A stretch of 33,477 bases of DNA from Planktothrix paucivesiculata PCC 9631 (GTDB lineage Bacteria > Cyanobacteriota > Cyanobacteriia > Cyanobacteriales > Microcoleaceae), in contig NZ_LR735013.1 of the NCBI RefSeq assembly GCF_900009265.2, forward strand, positions 111,443-144,919. The letters are read 5' to 3'. A program made the position numbers and the translations under genes. The notes beneath the pieces were generated by a model. The model ran no database searches and was not told the DNA's origin. It was given only the letters and a program-made list of their open reading frames with translations. Positions 14,732 to 23,676 of the stretch are shown here, in pieces. Each line of letters opens with the position of its first letter. Position 1 is the first letter of the stretch.

Positions 14732-15859
14732 TTAATGTTTGAAACCAACGGCTTCAGAAATTGAATTTAAACCATATTGATCTAATTTCTGTAAGAGTCC
14801 TGCTAAGATTCTTTTTACCATTCCTGGCCCTTCATAAATCCAACCTGTATAAACTTGAATTAAACAAGCGCCTGCGGTGATTTTTTCCCAAGCATCATCG
14901 GCGGTAAAAATTCCGCCAACTCCAATAATAGGAAGTTGTCCTTGGGTATTTTGATGAATCCAACGAATCACTTCCGTTGACCTTTCTTTGAGGGGTGCGC
15001 CACTAATTCCGCCTGCTTCTTCGGTAATATAACTTCCGGTTTGGGGTAGCCATTCGGTTTTTAATCCCTCCCGTTTGATGGTGGTATTAGTAGCAATAAT
15101 TCCAGCTAATTCATAGGTTTGGGCTAAATTTACCACATCGGCGATCGCATCCCATTCTAAATCCGGTGCAATTTTAATTAAAATCGGTTTATTATCCGTA
15201 TTTTCAGTTTTTAAAACCGCTATAATTTTACTTAATTGTTCCGCATCTTGGAGCGATCGCAATCCGGGGGTATTAGGAGAAGAAACATTCACCACAAAAT
15301 AATCGCCATAGTCTTTTAACAGTTTAAAACTTCCTAAATAATCCTCGGCGGCGGCTTCTAAAGGAGTAATTTTAGATTTTCCTAAATTAATTCCAACGGG
15401 AATTATAAATTTTTGTTGATGTTTTTCCCGTAATCGTTGCGCCAAGATTTCCGCCCCTTGATTATTAAATCCCATGCGATTTAAAATGGCTTCATCCTCA
15501 ACTAATCTAAATAATCTCGGTTGAGGATTTCCCGCTTGAGGATGGAGGGTGACAGTCCCTAATTCCGTAAATCCAAACCCGAAACTTTGCCAAATTCCGG
15601 CCGCCACCCCATCCTTATCAAACCCGGCGGCTAAACCCACGGGATTAGCAAAATTTAAACCCCACAATTGTTGCTGTAAACGGATATCCTGTAAACAGAA
15701 TGAGGGTTTAAGTTGAGATTCTAGCCAATTCATCGGTGACTGAGACTGATTTTGGTCAATCCAACTCAGGACTTGTAAAACGTGATGATGCGCCCATTCT
15801 GGATCGATTTTGAGTCCATAAAATAAAAGGGGTTTAACGGCGCTGCGGTAAATATCCAA
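14732..15859 (-). CDS. pyrD: Dihydroorotate dehydrogenase (quinone), class 2
   Basis: A 375-residue class 2 enzyme of pyrimidine synthesis, oxidising dihydroorotate to orotate with membrane quinone. The N-terminal helical region ([20 protein letters not shown]) is the quinone tunnel and membrane contact. The FMN barrel has [13 protein letters not shown] at 72-84, NRMGFNN at 127-133, and [14 protein letters not shown] at 191-204, which holds the catalytic serine. IKIAPDL and [12 protein letters not shown] near 250 and [15 protein letters not shown] near 314 complete the phosphate-binding site. Normal length. It is divergent from the GAF protein gene and appears to be a single gene. Confidence 0.95.
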   Translation of the reverse strand: MDIYRSAVKPLLFYGLKIDPEWAHHHVLQVLSWIDQNQSQSPMNWLESQLKPSFCLQDIRLQQQLWGLNFANPVGLAAGFDKDGVAAGIWQSFGFGFTELGTVTLHPQAGNPQPRLFRLVEDEAILNRMGFNNQGAEILAQRLREKHQQKFIIPVGINLGKSKITPLEAAAEDYLGSFKLLKDYGDYFVVNVSSPNTPGLRSLQDAEQLSKIIAVLKTENTDNKPILIKIAPDLEWDAIADVVNLAQTYELAGIIATNTTIKREGLKTEWLPQTGSYITEEAGGISGAPLKERSTEVIRWIHQNTQGQLPIIGVGGIFTADDAWEKITAGACLIQVYTGWIYEGPGMVKRILAGLLQKLDQYGLNSISEAVGFKH

Positions 15860-16074
15860 AATAGTCTCCTCTGCTTATGTCTTAATTCCCAGATTTTAAT
15901 TTAGTCTATTTTTTGAGTAAAAGGGTGAAATACTAAGGGTAAGATAGAACCATCAACCAGACTAACGGGTAGAGTATTTCTCCTACCCTATACCAGAAAA
16001 GTGCACGGGTTTAGGATCTTAATTAAAATTTTAATTTTGAATGTTAATTAAAAGATAGGATTTGGGAGTTTATT

Positions 16075-18900
16075 ATGGGTCAGCTTGAAGAATCGACCGC
16101 ATTAGAGCAACCTATCATGACCTTGGGGCGTGTTCTCCAAACCCTACAAGATGAAGATAATGTTGATGTTTTAATCGAAACGATTTTAAACTATTTAAAA
16201 ACTGAGTTTGATTATAGTTTAATTTGGATTGGTTTGTATGATCGTTTAGATCATCGTTTAATCGGAAAAGGCGGAATCACACCCACCGAAGATAATTGGT
16301 TAATCAAACAAAGATTTGTCTTATCTCCTGGGGATTTACTTGAACAGTTAGTGATTCAAATGCGGCCTTTAGTTGTTCCCGACCTACGATCAGAAAGTCG
16401 CGCTGGAGAGTGGCAAAAAGCTGCCCAAGCCTTTAATATTCAGGGATCAATTTTATTTCCCATGCGCTATAAAGATCGCTGTTTTGGTGTGGTTTTATTA
16501 GGATCAACGGAGTGGGGAATTTCTCCAAGTTCGATGGAAAAAGAACTAATTTCAATGGTTTTAGGAACCTTGGCTGCTTCTTTATTTCAAATTGAAACCA
16601 CTTGGATGTATCAACAAACCAAACGACCTGACCAACCTTTTTTGAAACTTTTAACTCAATTTAGAACTCTAAATACTTTGGATCGATGTTTAGAAGTGGC
16701 GGTGGAAACAACCCATGAATTTATTGAACCCACCCGCACCAATGTCTATTGGTATTATCGAGAAGGGCGTTATTTTTGGCGACGGGCCAGTAATCAACAA
16801 AAACTTCCCAGTGTGAGTTTGATGAAACAAGCCGCTTCCGGGGTGACAGTCCAGGATTTAGGAGAATTTTATCAAGCTTTAATTGCCGATCATTTAGTGT
16901 CAATTGGAGAGTCTTATAGTTCTCTTAGGGCTGATACAACGGAACGATTAATGGAGAAAATTCGCGCCCGTTCCCTCTTAGCAGTTCCAATTCTTTTTAA
17001 TCAAGAAATGTTAGGATTTATTGCGGTTGAAGGTCAAAATCCCAGGATTTGGCAGGAAAATGAAAAACAATTTTTGCGAGGTGTGGGGCAATTAATTTCC
17101 CTAACCGCCCCCTTAGCGGAAATGGAAGTTAAAATTCGACAAGCTGAACTGGATCAGTCTCTGACAGCTAAAGTAACCCGTGCTATTGTTGATGATCAAG
17201 ATTGGCAACTTTCTTTGAAAACTACCGCTAATCTTTTATGTCAGCGATTAAATACGGGACGATTTCTACTAATTAAACGTCATCTTAAAACGGCAAAATT
17301 TGAGATTATTTATCAATATTATCCTTTAAATAGAAACGCAATTTTTTCGCCTTTAGATTCTCTGAGTTCCCAAGATTGGCAATCTTTAAAAAATGAGAAT
17401 GAAATTTTGCTAATTGAAAATTATGATGAAGATGAAAAATTAAAACCTTGGCGCAATCAACTCAAGGATGCCGGAGTGCGATCGCTCATTCTTTGCCCGA
17501 TTAATTCTTGTTTGACTTCGGAAAAAAATCAACAAGACAATACACCTCAAGAGTGGTTATTAATCGGTCATGATGCTCCCAGAACTTGGGATCGAACCGA
17601 ACAGGAATTAGTTAAAATTGTGGGTCAACAATTAAGCGTAATTCTCCGTCAATGGAAGTTAAATCAACGAATTAAATCTCAAGAAGAATTTAATCAAGCC
17701 TTAGAGAAGGGCTGGTCAATCTTAGAAAAAACTGAGCAATTACAACCGCTAGAACAACAATTCACAGAAAAAATAGCCCAATTGTTAAAAAGTCCTTTAG
17801 TTCTATTATTAACCTGGCCAGAAGGAGCCAAAAAAGCAAAAGTTGCCCATTGTATTGCTCGTCAATCAAAATTTTATATTGACTCAGATCGGTTAATTTC
17901 TATCGCTAAAGATCCTTTAATTCAACACGCTTTATCAACAAAAACAATGTTTTGGTGGCCCGTACAGGAGTTATCTGCTTATACTCGCCAATGGTTTACA
18001 AGCACCGTCGATAAAATTTTAGTCACTACCCTGCATACCGCTTCTGAACACGATCCTACGGGTATTTTGATTGTTGCTGATCCTGAGCAAATTCAAACAG
18101 AATCTGGCCTATCTTTAACTCTGCTTAATTCCTTGATCATGCAGTTTTCTTGGTCACGGCGCTATCTCAGAATTCAAGAGGTCTTAACAACTCAACATGA
18201 AGAATTACAATGGATGAATTGGTATAAACAACGACGCTTAGAAGAATTGTATCGAACCGTAGGCGGAGGACTGAAACAGTTAAACGAATTAAATCAATCT
18301 CCGTTTCAATCAACCGATCCACAAAAAACACAACTTGCCCATTTACGCTATCAACAATTACTCCGTCAAATGGGAAGTGCTTTAGCCTCCACCAGTTCTT
18401 TAATTAAACAGGAACAATGGCGACTCCAGCATCAAAATGATATTATTCCGATTACTAATTTACTGCGAAGGGTGCGAGAAAAAATTAATGCTATAATTAG
18501 AAACAAACAAATCCAATTAGTTGTTAAACAACAGGAAAATTTTAATGTTATTGGCGATCATATTAAACTAGAACTTGTTTTTTATGAAATCCTCCTAACC
18601 ACCTGTCATCGCGCTGAACCCGGTGGCATTATTGAGATCATCACTCAGCCTTTAAATGACCATCAATTAGAACTGATGATCACAGATTATGGTATAATCA
18701 ATCCTCAACTAATTCTTGAGTTAAAAATCGGTCATTCTCCCGATTTACTTGCTCCCTCTCCCCTATCTTCTCCCCCAGGTCAACAGCTTTTAATTTGTCA
18801 GCAAATGTTAGAAAAAATGGCAGGGAAATTCCTAATAGAACTGGGAGAAAATCAACAAATTATAACTCGGATTATTTTAACCTTATCTCCAGCAAGCTAG
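16075..18900 (+). CDS. Multi-GAF protein with degenerate kinase-like C-terminus
   Basis: A 941-residue soluble signalling protein with no membrane segment. GAF-like domains are at about 25-180 (TEFDYSLIWIGLYDRLDHRL), 190-350 (RARSLLAVPILFNQEMLGFI), 365-545 (DAGVRSLILCPIN) and probably 560-705. Residues 715-790 are helical (MNWYKQRRLEELYRTVGGGL) and sit where a dimerisation/His domain would be, but no His box is seen. The end resembles a histidine-kinase ATPase fold (GDHIKLELVFYEILLTTC; PPGQQLLICQQMLEKMAGKF), but the N-box Asn and the DxGxG motif are altered (MITDYGIINPQ). It is therefore likely a pseudokinase or partner-binding sensor. No cysteine-based bilin attachment motif is evident. GAF ligand unknown. 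Confidence 0.8.
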   Translation: MGQLEESTALEQPIMTLGRVLQTLQDEDNVDVLIETILNYLKTEFDYSLIWIGLYDRLDHRLIGKGGITPTEDNWLIKQRFVLSPGDLLEQLVIQMRPLVVPDLRSESRAGEWQKAAQAFNIQGSILFPMRYKDRCFGVVLLGSTEWGISPSSMEKELISMVLGTLAASLFQIETTWMYQQTKRPDQPFLKLLTQFRTLNTLDRCLEVAVETTHEFIEPTRTNVYWYYREGRYFWRRASNQQKLPSVSLMKQAASGVTVQDLGEFYQALIADHLVSIGESYSSLRADTTERLMEKIRARSLLAVPILFNQEMLGFIAVEGQNPRIWQENEKQFLRGVGQLISLTAPLAEMEVKIRQAELDQSLTAKVTRAIVDDQDWQLSLKTTANLLCQRLNTGRFLLIKRHLKTAKFEIIYQYYPLNRNAIFSPLDSLSSQDWQSLKNENEILLIENYDEDEKLKPWRNQLKDAGVRSLILCPINSCLTSEKNQQDNTPQEWLLIGHDAPRTWDRTEQELVKIVGQQLSVILRQWKLNQRIKSQEEFNQALEKGWSILEKTEQLQPLEQQFTEKIAQLLKSPLVLLLTWPEGAKKAKVAHCIARQSKFYIDSDRLISIAKDPLIQHALSTKTMFWWPVQELSAYTRQWFTSTVDKILVTTLHTASEHDPTGILIVADPEQIQTESGLSLTLLNSLIMQFSWSRRYLRIQEVLTTQHEELQWMNWYKQRRLEELYRTVGGGLKQLNELNQSPFQSTDPQKTQLAHLRYQQLLRQMGSALASTSSLIKQEQWRLQHQNDIIPITNLLRRVREKINAIIRNKQIQLVVKQQENFNVIGDHIKLELVFYEILLTTCHRAEPGGIIEIITQPLNDHQLELMITDYGIINPQLILELKIGHSPDLLAPSPLSSPPGQQLLICQQMLEKMAGKFLIELGENQQIITRIILTLSPAS

Positions 18901-18917
18901 ATCAATGATTGACTATA

Positions 18918-19012
18918 GGACTTACACAAAGAAAACAGGTTTCTACGAAAAAGATGAAGGTTTATCGCTAGATATCTCAGAAGAAACCCGGTTTCTGACA
19001 TCCCGTGCGTAG
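18918..19012. repeat. MITE-like scrap with GGACTTACACAA end
   Basis: It opens GGACTTACACAA at 18918 and carries AGGTTTCTACGAAAAAGATG and, inverted, GAAGAAACCCGGTTTCT. Similar GGACTTACGCAA strings occur at 26625 and 33409. It looks like a decayed small mobile element between the GAF gene and recN. Confidence 0.4.
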
Positions 19013-19078
19013 TTGCTCAAAATTAAGGTAATGAATACAGAACTTGCTCCTAAAACTGATAACTAATAACTGATTAAT

Positions 19079-20803
19079 ATGTTACTTTCTCTAAGAATAG
19101 AAAATTTTGCTTTAATTGATCATTTAGATTTAGATTTAGGTACGGGTTTAAATGTATTTACCGGAGAAACTGGAGCCGGAAAATCGATTATTTTAGATGC
19201 AGTTGATGCGATTTTAGGGGGAAAAGTAGACCGTCGTTCGATCAGAACAGGAGCTACAAGATCGCTATTAGAAGCAACATTTGAGATGGACAAAAAATGG
19301 TTTAATTGGTTAACAGAACAAGAAATTGATTTAGTCGATGGAAGTTTAATTGTTTGCAGTCGGGAAGTAGTAATTACCGGGGATAAACTACGCAGTCGAT
19401 CTCGCGTTAATGGAGTATTAGTCAATCGCAAATTAATTGAACAACTGCGCGAGCGCTTAATTGAAATTACCGCCCAAGGACAAACCTTACAACTCGGTCA
19501 ACCCGAACTACAACAGGAATGGTTAGATCTCTATGGCGGTCAACCCTTAATCAAAGCTAGAAAAGCTGTAGCATCGACTTATACCCAAGCTCAAACCTGT
19601 AGTCATGCCCTAGAGAAACGCCGTCAATTTGAACAGCAACGGTTACAAAGGTTGGATTTATTAACCTATCAAATTCGAGAATTAGATGCAGCTACTTTAA
19701 CCACAGCAGACGAATTAGAACAATTACAAATTGAACATCAACGACTTAATCATATTGTTGAACTCCAACAACAAAGTTATCAAATTTATCAAGCCCTATA
19801 TCAAAGTGAAACCGGGTTAGCTGCGGCGGATTTATTAAGCCAAGCGGAAAACAAACTCAGTGATTTAGTCGAATATGATCCCCAACTTCAACCTATTTTA
19901 GAAATAGTTAGTGAGGCCATGGCTCAAATTACCGAAGCCGGAAGACAAATTGGCAGTTATGGAGAACAATTAGAATCCGATCCCCAACGGTTAGAAGAAG
20001 TAGAAGATCGGATTCGAGACTTAAAACAAATTTGTCGAAAATATGGGCAAACTTTAGAACAAGTTATCGAATATTATCAACGCATTCAAGAGGAATTAAA
20101 AGAGTTAGAAGATGAAGAGCAATCGATTGAATCCTTAGAACAGACCTATCAACAAGCGGTTCAAGAGCTTAAAGAAACCTGTCAACATCTAACTGACCTG
20201 CGCCAAAAAGCCGCCCATCAATTGGAAACCCATTTGCTAAAAGAACTCAAACCTTTAGCGATGAATAATGTTAAATTTCAAGCAGAAATTCATCCGATTT
20301 CCCCGACCGCTATGGGGGCGGATCAGATTCAATTTTGCTTTAGTCCCAACCCAGGAGAACCCCTGCAACCCTTGGGGGCGATCGCATCGGGAGGAGAAAT
20401 GAGTCGGTTTTTACTAGCCTTAAAAGCCTGTTTTTCCCAAATTGCTGGGTCAGGAACTTTAGTTTTTGATGAAATTGACGTTGGGGTATCGGGACGAGTG
20501 GCCACCGCCATTGCCCAGAAACTCCACCAACTGAGTCAGCGCCATCAAGTCCTCTGTGTCACCCACCAGCCCCTAGTTGCGGCCATGGGAGATCATCATT
20601 TTCGGGTAATCAAAGAAACCATCCAAACCGACTTAGAACCCAATTCCCAGGCCCCAGAAACCCGCACCGTTGTTCGTGTCAGTCAGTTAACCTCCTCCCA
20701 ACGTCGGGAAGAATTGGCTCAATTGGCCAGTGGAGAATCAGCCCAAGAAGCGATCGCCTTTGCCGAGTCCCTTTTGACCCAAGCTGCTTTGATGAAGAAT
20801 TAG
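19079..20803 (+). CDS. recN: DNA repair protein RecN
   Basis: A 574-residue SMC-like ATPase acting in recombinational repair of double-strand breaks. The N-terminal half-ATPase carries Walker A GETGAGKS at 29-36. Residues about 160-370 form a Gln/Glu-rich coiled coil. The C-terminal half has the ABC signature ASGGEMSRFLLALK near 435, Walker B LVFDEIDVGVSGRVA near 462, and the switch histidine in LCVTHQPLVAAMG. Length and motif order are standard. A terminal SGESAQEAIAFAESLL tail is typical of RecN. The gene lies at the left edge of the accessory island and looks core. Confidence 0.95.
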   Translation: MLLSLRIENFALIDHLDLDLGTGLNVFTGETGAGKSIILDAVDAILGGKVDRRSIRTGATRSLLEATFEMDKKWFNWLTEQEIDLVDGSLIVCSREVVITGDKLRSRSRVNGVLVNRKLIEQLRERLIEITAQGQTLQLGQPELQQEWLDLYGGQPLIKARKAVASTYTQAQTCSHALEKRRQFEQQRLQRLDLLTYQIRELDAATLTTADELEQLQIEHQRLNHIVELQQQSYQIYQALYQSETGLAAADLLSQAENKLSDLVEYDPQLQPILEIVSEAMAQITEAGRQIGSYGEQLESDPQRLEEVEDRIRDLKQICRKYGQTLEQVIEYYQRIQEELKELEDEEQSIESLEQTYQQAVQELKETCQHLTDLRQKAAHQLETHLLKELKPLAMNNVKFQAEIHPISPTAMGADQIQFCFSPNPGEPLQPLGAIASGGEMSRFLLALKACFSQIAGSGTLVFDEIDVGVSGRVATAIAQKLHQLSQRHQVLCVTHQPLVAAMGDHHFRVIKETIQTDLEPNSQAPETRTVVRVSQLTSSQRREELAQLASGESAQEAIAFAESLLTQAALMKN

Positions 20804-20923
20804 GTTTGACACCAAAAACTCCAAAATTATGACAAAATAAAGCTATTAATTGGTAACTAATAATATGTAATAGGATATGAGATAGTTAAAATTTATCCAT
20901 GAACATTCAATGAGGATAGGACT

Positions 20924-21499
20924 ATGAATGCTTTAACTGTCAATTTGAAATCATTAATAGAAATGACTGATGAGCAATTTTTTCAGCTATGTCAAAACAA
21001 CCGGGAATTGAGATTTGAAAGAAATGCCAATGGAGAGTTAATAATTATGCCACCAACGGGAGGAGAAACAGGAAACAAAAATGCGAGAATCACTCAACAG
21101 GTAATGAATTGGACTGATGTTGATGGTACTGGCATTGCTTTTGATTCTTCGACTTGTTTTAAATTACCAAATGGTGCAGATCGTTCTCCTGATGCTTCTT
21201 GGATCAAGTTGGAAAGATGGGATGCTTTAACTGATGAGGAAAAACAAAAGTTTCCCCCTATTTGTCCTGATTTTGTAATTGAGTTACTTTCTCCTAGTGA
21301 TAGTTTGAAGACTACACAAGAAAAGATGAGAGAATATATAGATAATGGTCTGCGTTTGGGTATATTAATTAATCGTAAATCTCGTCAAGTAGAGATTTAT
21401 AGACCAGGAAAAGAGGTTGAAGTTTTGGATTCTCCCGCTACGGTTTCGGGGGAAGATGTTTTAAAAGGTTTTGTGTTAAATTTGGGGATGATTTGGTAA
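20924..21499 (+). CDS. Uma2-family (DUF820) nuclease-like protein
   Basis: A 191-residue member of the Uma2/DUF820 family, a PD-(D/E)xK nuclease fold hugely expanded in cyanobacteria. GADRSPDASWI near residue 88 gives the conserved Asp; PDFVIELLSPSDSLKTTQEK near 120 supplies the VIEL acid and the Lys/Glu; LGILINRKSRQVEIYRPG closes the core. All core residues are present. The natural function of the family is unsettled. It opens the island of toxin-antitoxin genes; the preceding bases GAGGATAGGACT give a ribosome binding site. Horizontal origin is plausible. Confidence 0.88.
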   Translation: MNALTVNLKSLIEMTDEQFFQLCQNNRELRFERNANGELIIMPPTGGETGNKNARITQQVMNWTDVDGTGIAFDSSTCFKLPNGADRSPDASWIKLERWDALTDEEKQKFPPICPDFVIELLSPSDSLKTTQEKMREYIDNGLRLGILINRKSRQVEIYRPGKEVEVLDSPATVSGEDVLKGFVLNLGMIW

Positions 21500-21546
21500 A
21501 ATTATATAGGTATTTATTTTTACACCTTAATCAAATAATTTAACTT

Positions 21547-21780
21547 ATGTCTACTACAATTCGTGAAGAACTTCACCAACAGATTGACCGATTACCTGAT
21601 CACATTGTTGAAAAAATTGCCAACTTTACCCGATTAATTGCCACTGAGCCAAACAACATTTTAGAATATACTAATTGGCAAGATGAAGACTGGCAAAAAT
21701 TTTCATTAGAGCAATTTTTCAAAGAAGAAGATGAAATTGAATATTCCCTAGCAGATGCTCAAGAAATTTATCAACCATGA
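21547..21780 (+). CDS. Antitoxin of a MazF-type pair (DUF2281-like)
   Basis: A 77-residue acidic protein whose stop overlaps the start of the MazF-like toxin gene (ATGA at 21777-21780). The N-terminal half, REELHQQIDRLPDHIVEKIAN, matches the short helical form of DUF2281-type antitoxins; the C-terminus (EQFFKEEDEIEYSLADAQEIY) is acidic and would wrap the toxin. No clear DNA-binding domain is seen in the first 30 residues. It is taken as the cognate antitoxin because of the coupled arrangement. Function inferred from position. Confidence 0.72.
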   Translation: MSTTIREELHQQIDRLPDHIVEKIANFTRLIATEPNNILEYTNWQDEDWQKFSLEQFFKEEDEIEYSLADAQEIYQP

Positions 21781-22118
21781 AACCAGGTGATATTGTTCTA
21801 ATTCGTTTTCCTCAAGCAGACTTGAAATCAGGAAAACTACGTCCAGCTTTAATTATTGCTATTTCACCAAGTCGCCATCGTGATTTATTACTTGCTTTAA
21901 TTTCTTCTCGTCTCCATCAAGCTACTCTAGGATTTGACGAAATTATTAATACCTCAGATTCTGACTATCTTACTACTGGACTTAAAGTGGCTTCTTTAAT
22001 TCGGCTAGGACGATTAACAAGTGTCGAATCATCTGTAATCAATGCACGTTTAGGAAATATCTCACCAGAAAGACTAATACGCATTAAAAATCTTTTAATC
22101 AATTGGCTAAGAAAATAA
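21777..22118 (+). CDS. MazF/PemK-family toxin
   Basis: A 113-residue toxin of the MazF/PemK endoribonuclease family. It starts KPGDIVLIRFPQADLKSGKL and has the conserved RPALII strand, then LALISSRLHQ and the TTGLKVASLIRLGRLTSVE core shared with the other toxin at 23046. MazF proteins cut single-stranded RNA at short motifs. It overlaps the antitoxin by 4 bp. The gene is intact, with no frameshift or stop, so the module may be active. The cut site is not predictable. Confidence 0.85.
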   Translation: MKPGDIVLIRFPQADLKSGKLRPALIIAISPSRHRDLLLALISSRLHQATLGFDEIINTSDSDYLTTGLKVASLIRLGRLTSVESSVINARLGNISPERLIRIKNLLINWLRK

Positions 22119-22133
22119 AATTAGTGCGATCGC

Positions 22134-22235
22134 TTATTGTTTAGAAAGCTTGATGGCGATATAATTTAGATAAAGACTGTGTTCTTCTAGTTCATCAGAT
22201 AAGATTTCGCCAGCGTGAATTGCAGGTCTTGCCAT
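22134..22235 (-). pseudogene. Truncated HigA-like antitoxin
   Basis: From an ATG at 22235 preceded by AAGGAG, a 33-residue frame opens MARPAIHAGEILSDELEEHS and stops at 22134. The first part is the canonical N-terminus of HigA-type antitoxins (MARPAIHPGEIL), which normally continue for 60-80 further residues through an HTH domain. Here the sequence leaves the family after about 20 residues and ends at a HIP1 site next to the convergent MazF gene. It is a broken gene with an intact start. Confidence 0.7.
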
Positions 22236-22310
22236 AGTTGTTTTCTCCTTTAGCGATCGCTTTTTCTATCACTTCCCAATACCCAAAATTCTATTCTCTA
22301 ATTCTGAATT

Positions 22311-22652
22311 TTAATCATCATCTTGATCCTCCTCTGACTCGTCTAATAGCCCTAATCTCAATAGCTTTTTGGCAAGAGCATATACGTCTTGTTTACTACC
22401 ATCCTTCCGAATTCCCAAAGCTACAATCATGACAGTGACTTGAGCTTGCTCGATCGCGTAAATGATGCGATATCTTTGTCCAACTGCACGCACACTGTAA
22501 TAACCATCTAGTTCACCGAGTAATGGTTTTCCCTGGATTTCGGGAGATTCTTTGAGCTTGTCAATGCGATCGCTAATTTTTTTAAGGATACGACGATCGC
22601 TAATTTCTTTTAATAGTTTGAAAGCCGTGGGCTGAATGACGACGCGATACAT
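22311..22652 (-). CDS. RelE/ParE-family toxin
   Basis: A 113-residue toxin of the RelE/ParE superfamily from the ATG at 22652, whose first base overlaps the antitoxin stop. Conserved pieces are VVIQPTAFKLLKEISDRRIL, the KLKESPEIQGKPLLGELDGY loop, YSVRAVGQRYRIIYAIEQ and MIVALGIRKDGSKQDVYALA. RelE-type members cut mRNA at the ribosome. Beyond the usual ~90 residues it has an acidic tail (LLDESEEDQDDD) not typical of the family. It is the second gene of the phd-relE pair. A GTG at 22655 is an alternative start. Confidence 0.85.
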   Translation of the reverse strand: MYRVVIQPTAFKLLKEISDRRILKKISDRIDKLKESPEIQGKPLLGELDGYYSVRAVGQRYRIIYAIEQAQVTVMIVALGIRKDGSKQDVYALAKKLLRLGLLDESEEDQDDD

Positions 22653-22921
22653 CACAGGTCTAATTCTCGTTTAGCTGATTCCCAATCTATTCCTTGTGCT
22701 GATTTCGCCTCGGTAATACCTTGACGCAAGTTAGCCATAAGGTTCGCATCACCAAGTATTTCTATGGTTTCGAGTATTGCTTCGTAATGTTCCCATGTCA
22801 TCACAGCTAGGACAGGCTTGCCTCTGCGGGTAATTGCCAGTGTACCGCCTTGCTGGGCAAGTTTTTCAGGTAATGAGGTTAACTCGTTTCTTGCTTCTGT
22901 AATCGGAATATTGGATAGCAT
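22652..22921 (-). CDS. Phd/YefM-family antitoxin
   Basis: An 89-residue antitoxin from the ATG at 22921: MLSNIPITEARNELTSLPEK then LAITRRGKPVLAVMTWEHY, which is the Phd/YefM fold, followed by a helical C-terminus (GDANLMANLRQGITEAKSA). The frame remains open upstream to 23098, but that part is low-complexity, covers HIP1 repeats and is not homologous, so I use the internal ATG. It is coupled to the RelE-like toxin. A 12-bp direct repeat lies 17-39 bases upstream and may be its operator. A damaged second copy lies at 23677. Confidence 0.86.
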   Translation of the reverse strand: MLSNIPITEARNELTSLPEKLAQQGGTLAITRRGKPVLAVMTWEHYEAILETIEILGDANLMANLRQGITEAKSAQGIDWESAKRELDL

Positions 22922-22937
22922 TATTTTTGAATCTATC

Positions 22938-22960
22938 TGTACATCTAAGTGTACATCTAA
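22938..22960 (-). promoter_or_regulatory. Candidate antitoxin operator (TGTACATCTAA direct repeat)
   Basis: TGTACATCTAA occurs twice with a 12-bp period (22938-22948 and 22950-22960), each containing palindromic TGTACA. Position 17-39 bases upstream of the phd start suits an autoregulatory site. The related sequence is also kept in the damaged copy near 23734-23757. Confidence 0.4.
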
Positions 22961-23045
22961 ATACGGCAAAAGCGATCGCCTAAAATCAAAACTCACAGGA
23001 ATAGCGATCGCCACTTCAAAAAAATCAAACCGCGATCGCATTATT

Positions 23046-23375
23046 TCAAAACTGAGGTTTGATATGAGTGTTCCATACTTCACGCAAGTTATCAGCATCT
23101 TCTTGAGATAGCTGCCCTAATTTGGTAATTAGTAAAGATTTCTCTAAGCAATCAAGTCGTGATAAACGCACAGTTGAGGCAACTCGTAAACCACTGGTTG
23201 TCCAGTCTTTTAGTAAAACATCGGTTTGTGTTCTCGGCCGTGCAGATGTCACTGCTGCTAATATAAGATCGGCTTCATCTAGCCAAAGAATTAATACGGG
23301 TCTCTTTTTTGAAGATATGCCATTTGTAAAAGGAATTGATGCAACCCAGATTTCTCCTGCCTTAATAGTCGTCAT
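23046..23375 (-). CDS. MazF/PemK-family toxin
   Basis: About 109 residues from the ATG at 23375, MTTIKAGEIWVASIPFTNG, chosen because AAGGA stands 5 bases before it; an ATG at 23387 lies upstream of that site. The core KKRPVLILWLDEADLILAAV and TTSGLRVASTVRLSRLDCLE matches the MazF/PemK fold and resembles the toxin at 21777. The gene overlaps the end of its antitoxin gene by 14 bp. It is intact. Confidence 0.85.
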   Translation of the reverse strand: MTTIKAGEIWVASIPFTNGISSKKRPVLILWLDEADLILAAVTSARPRTQTDVLLKDWTTSGLRVASTVRLSRLDCLEKSLLITKLGQLSQEDADNLREVWNTHIKPQF

Positions 23376-23574
23376 ATAATCCTTCATCTTCTGACGAATA
23401 ACTTTTTAAAAAGGCATCATGGGCGCGATCGCCTGTTTCTGTTTCTGATTTTGGCTGAATAGTAATAAGCCATTTACCTTTGCCGATTCCTTCTATTATG
23501 GAGCTAGGTATTGTAAATTTTTCTCCGTCTTGAAGCTCTATTTCAAAAGCTAATTTTAATAACTGGCTTTTCAT
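23362..23574 (-). CDS. Antitoxin of the second MazF pair
   Basis: A 70-residue acidic protein directly upstream of, and overlapping, the MazF-like toxin. KFTIPSSIIEGIGKGKWLIT suggests a beta-rich core, and the tail AHDAFLKSYSSEDEGLYDDY is the kind of disordered acidic segment that neutralises MazF-type toxins. It shows no similarity to the antitoxin at 21547 although the toxins are related, so the two modules use different antitoxins. Role inferred from position and composition. Confidence 0.75.
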   Translation of the reverse strand: MKSQLLKLAFEIELQDGEKFTIPSSIIEGIGKGKWLITIQPKSETETGDRAHDAFLKSYSSEDEGLYDDY

Positions 23575-23676
23575 ATTGTGTAGATACTAAAATATTTAAA
23601 ATTCTAACATAGAGTTCGGTTTGGGTTTTAGAGCGATCGCCCCCTCAACAGCCAAAACATCACGATCACCTAAAAA

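Noticed and set aside
22238-22432. 64-codon plus-strand frame
   Set aside because: It lies mostly opposite the relE 3' end and has no family resemblance.
22922-23098. N-terminal extension of the Phd antitoxin
   Set aside because: The upstream 59 codons cover HIP1 sites and the candidate operator and are not part of the Phd fold; the internal ATG at 22921 fits the family.
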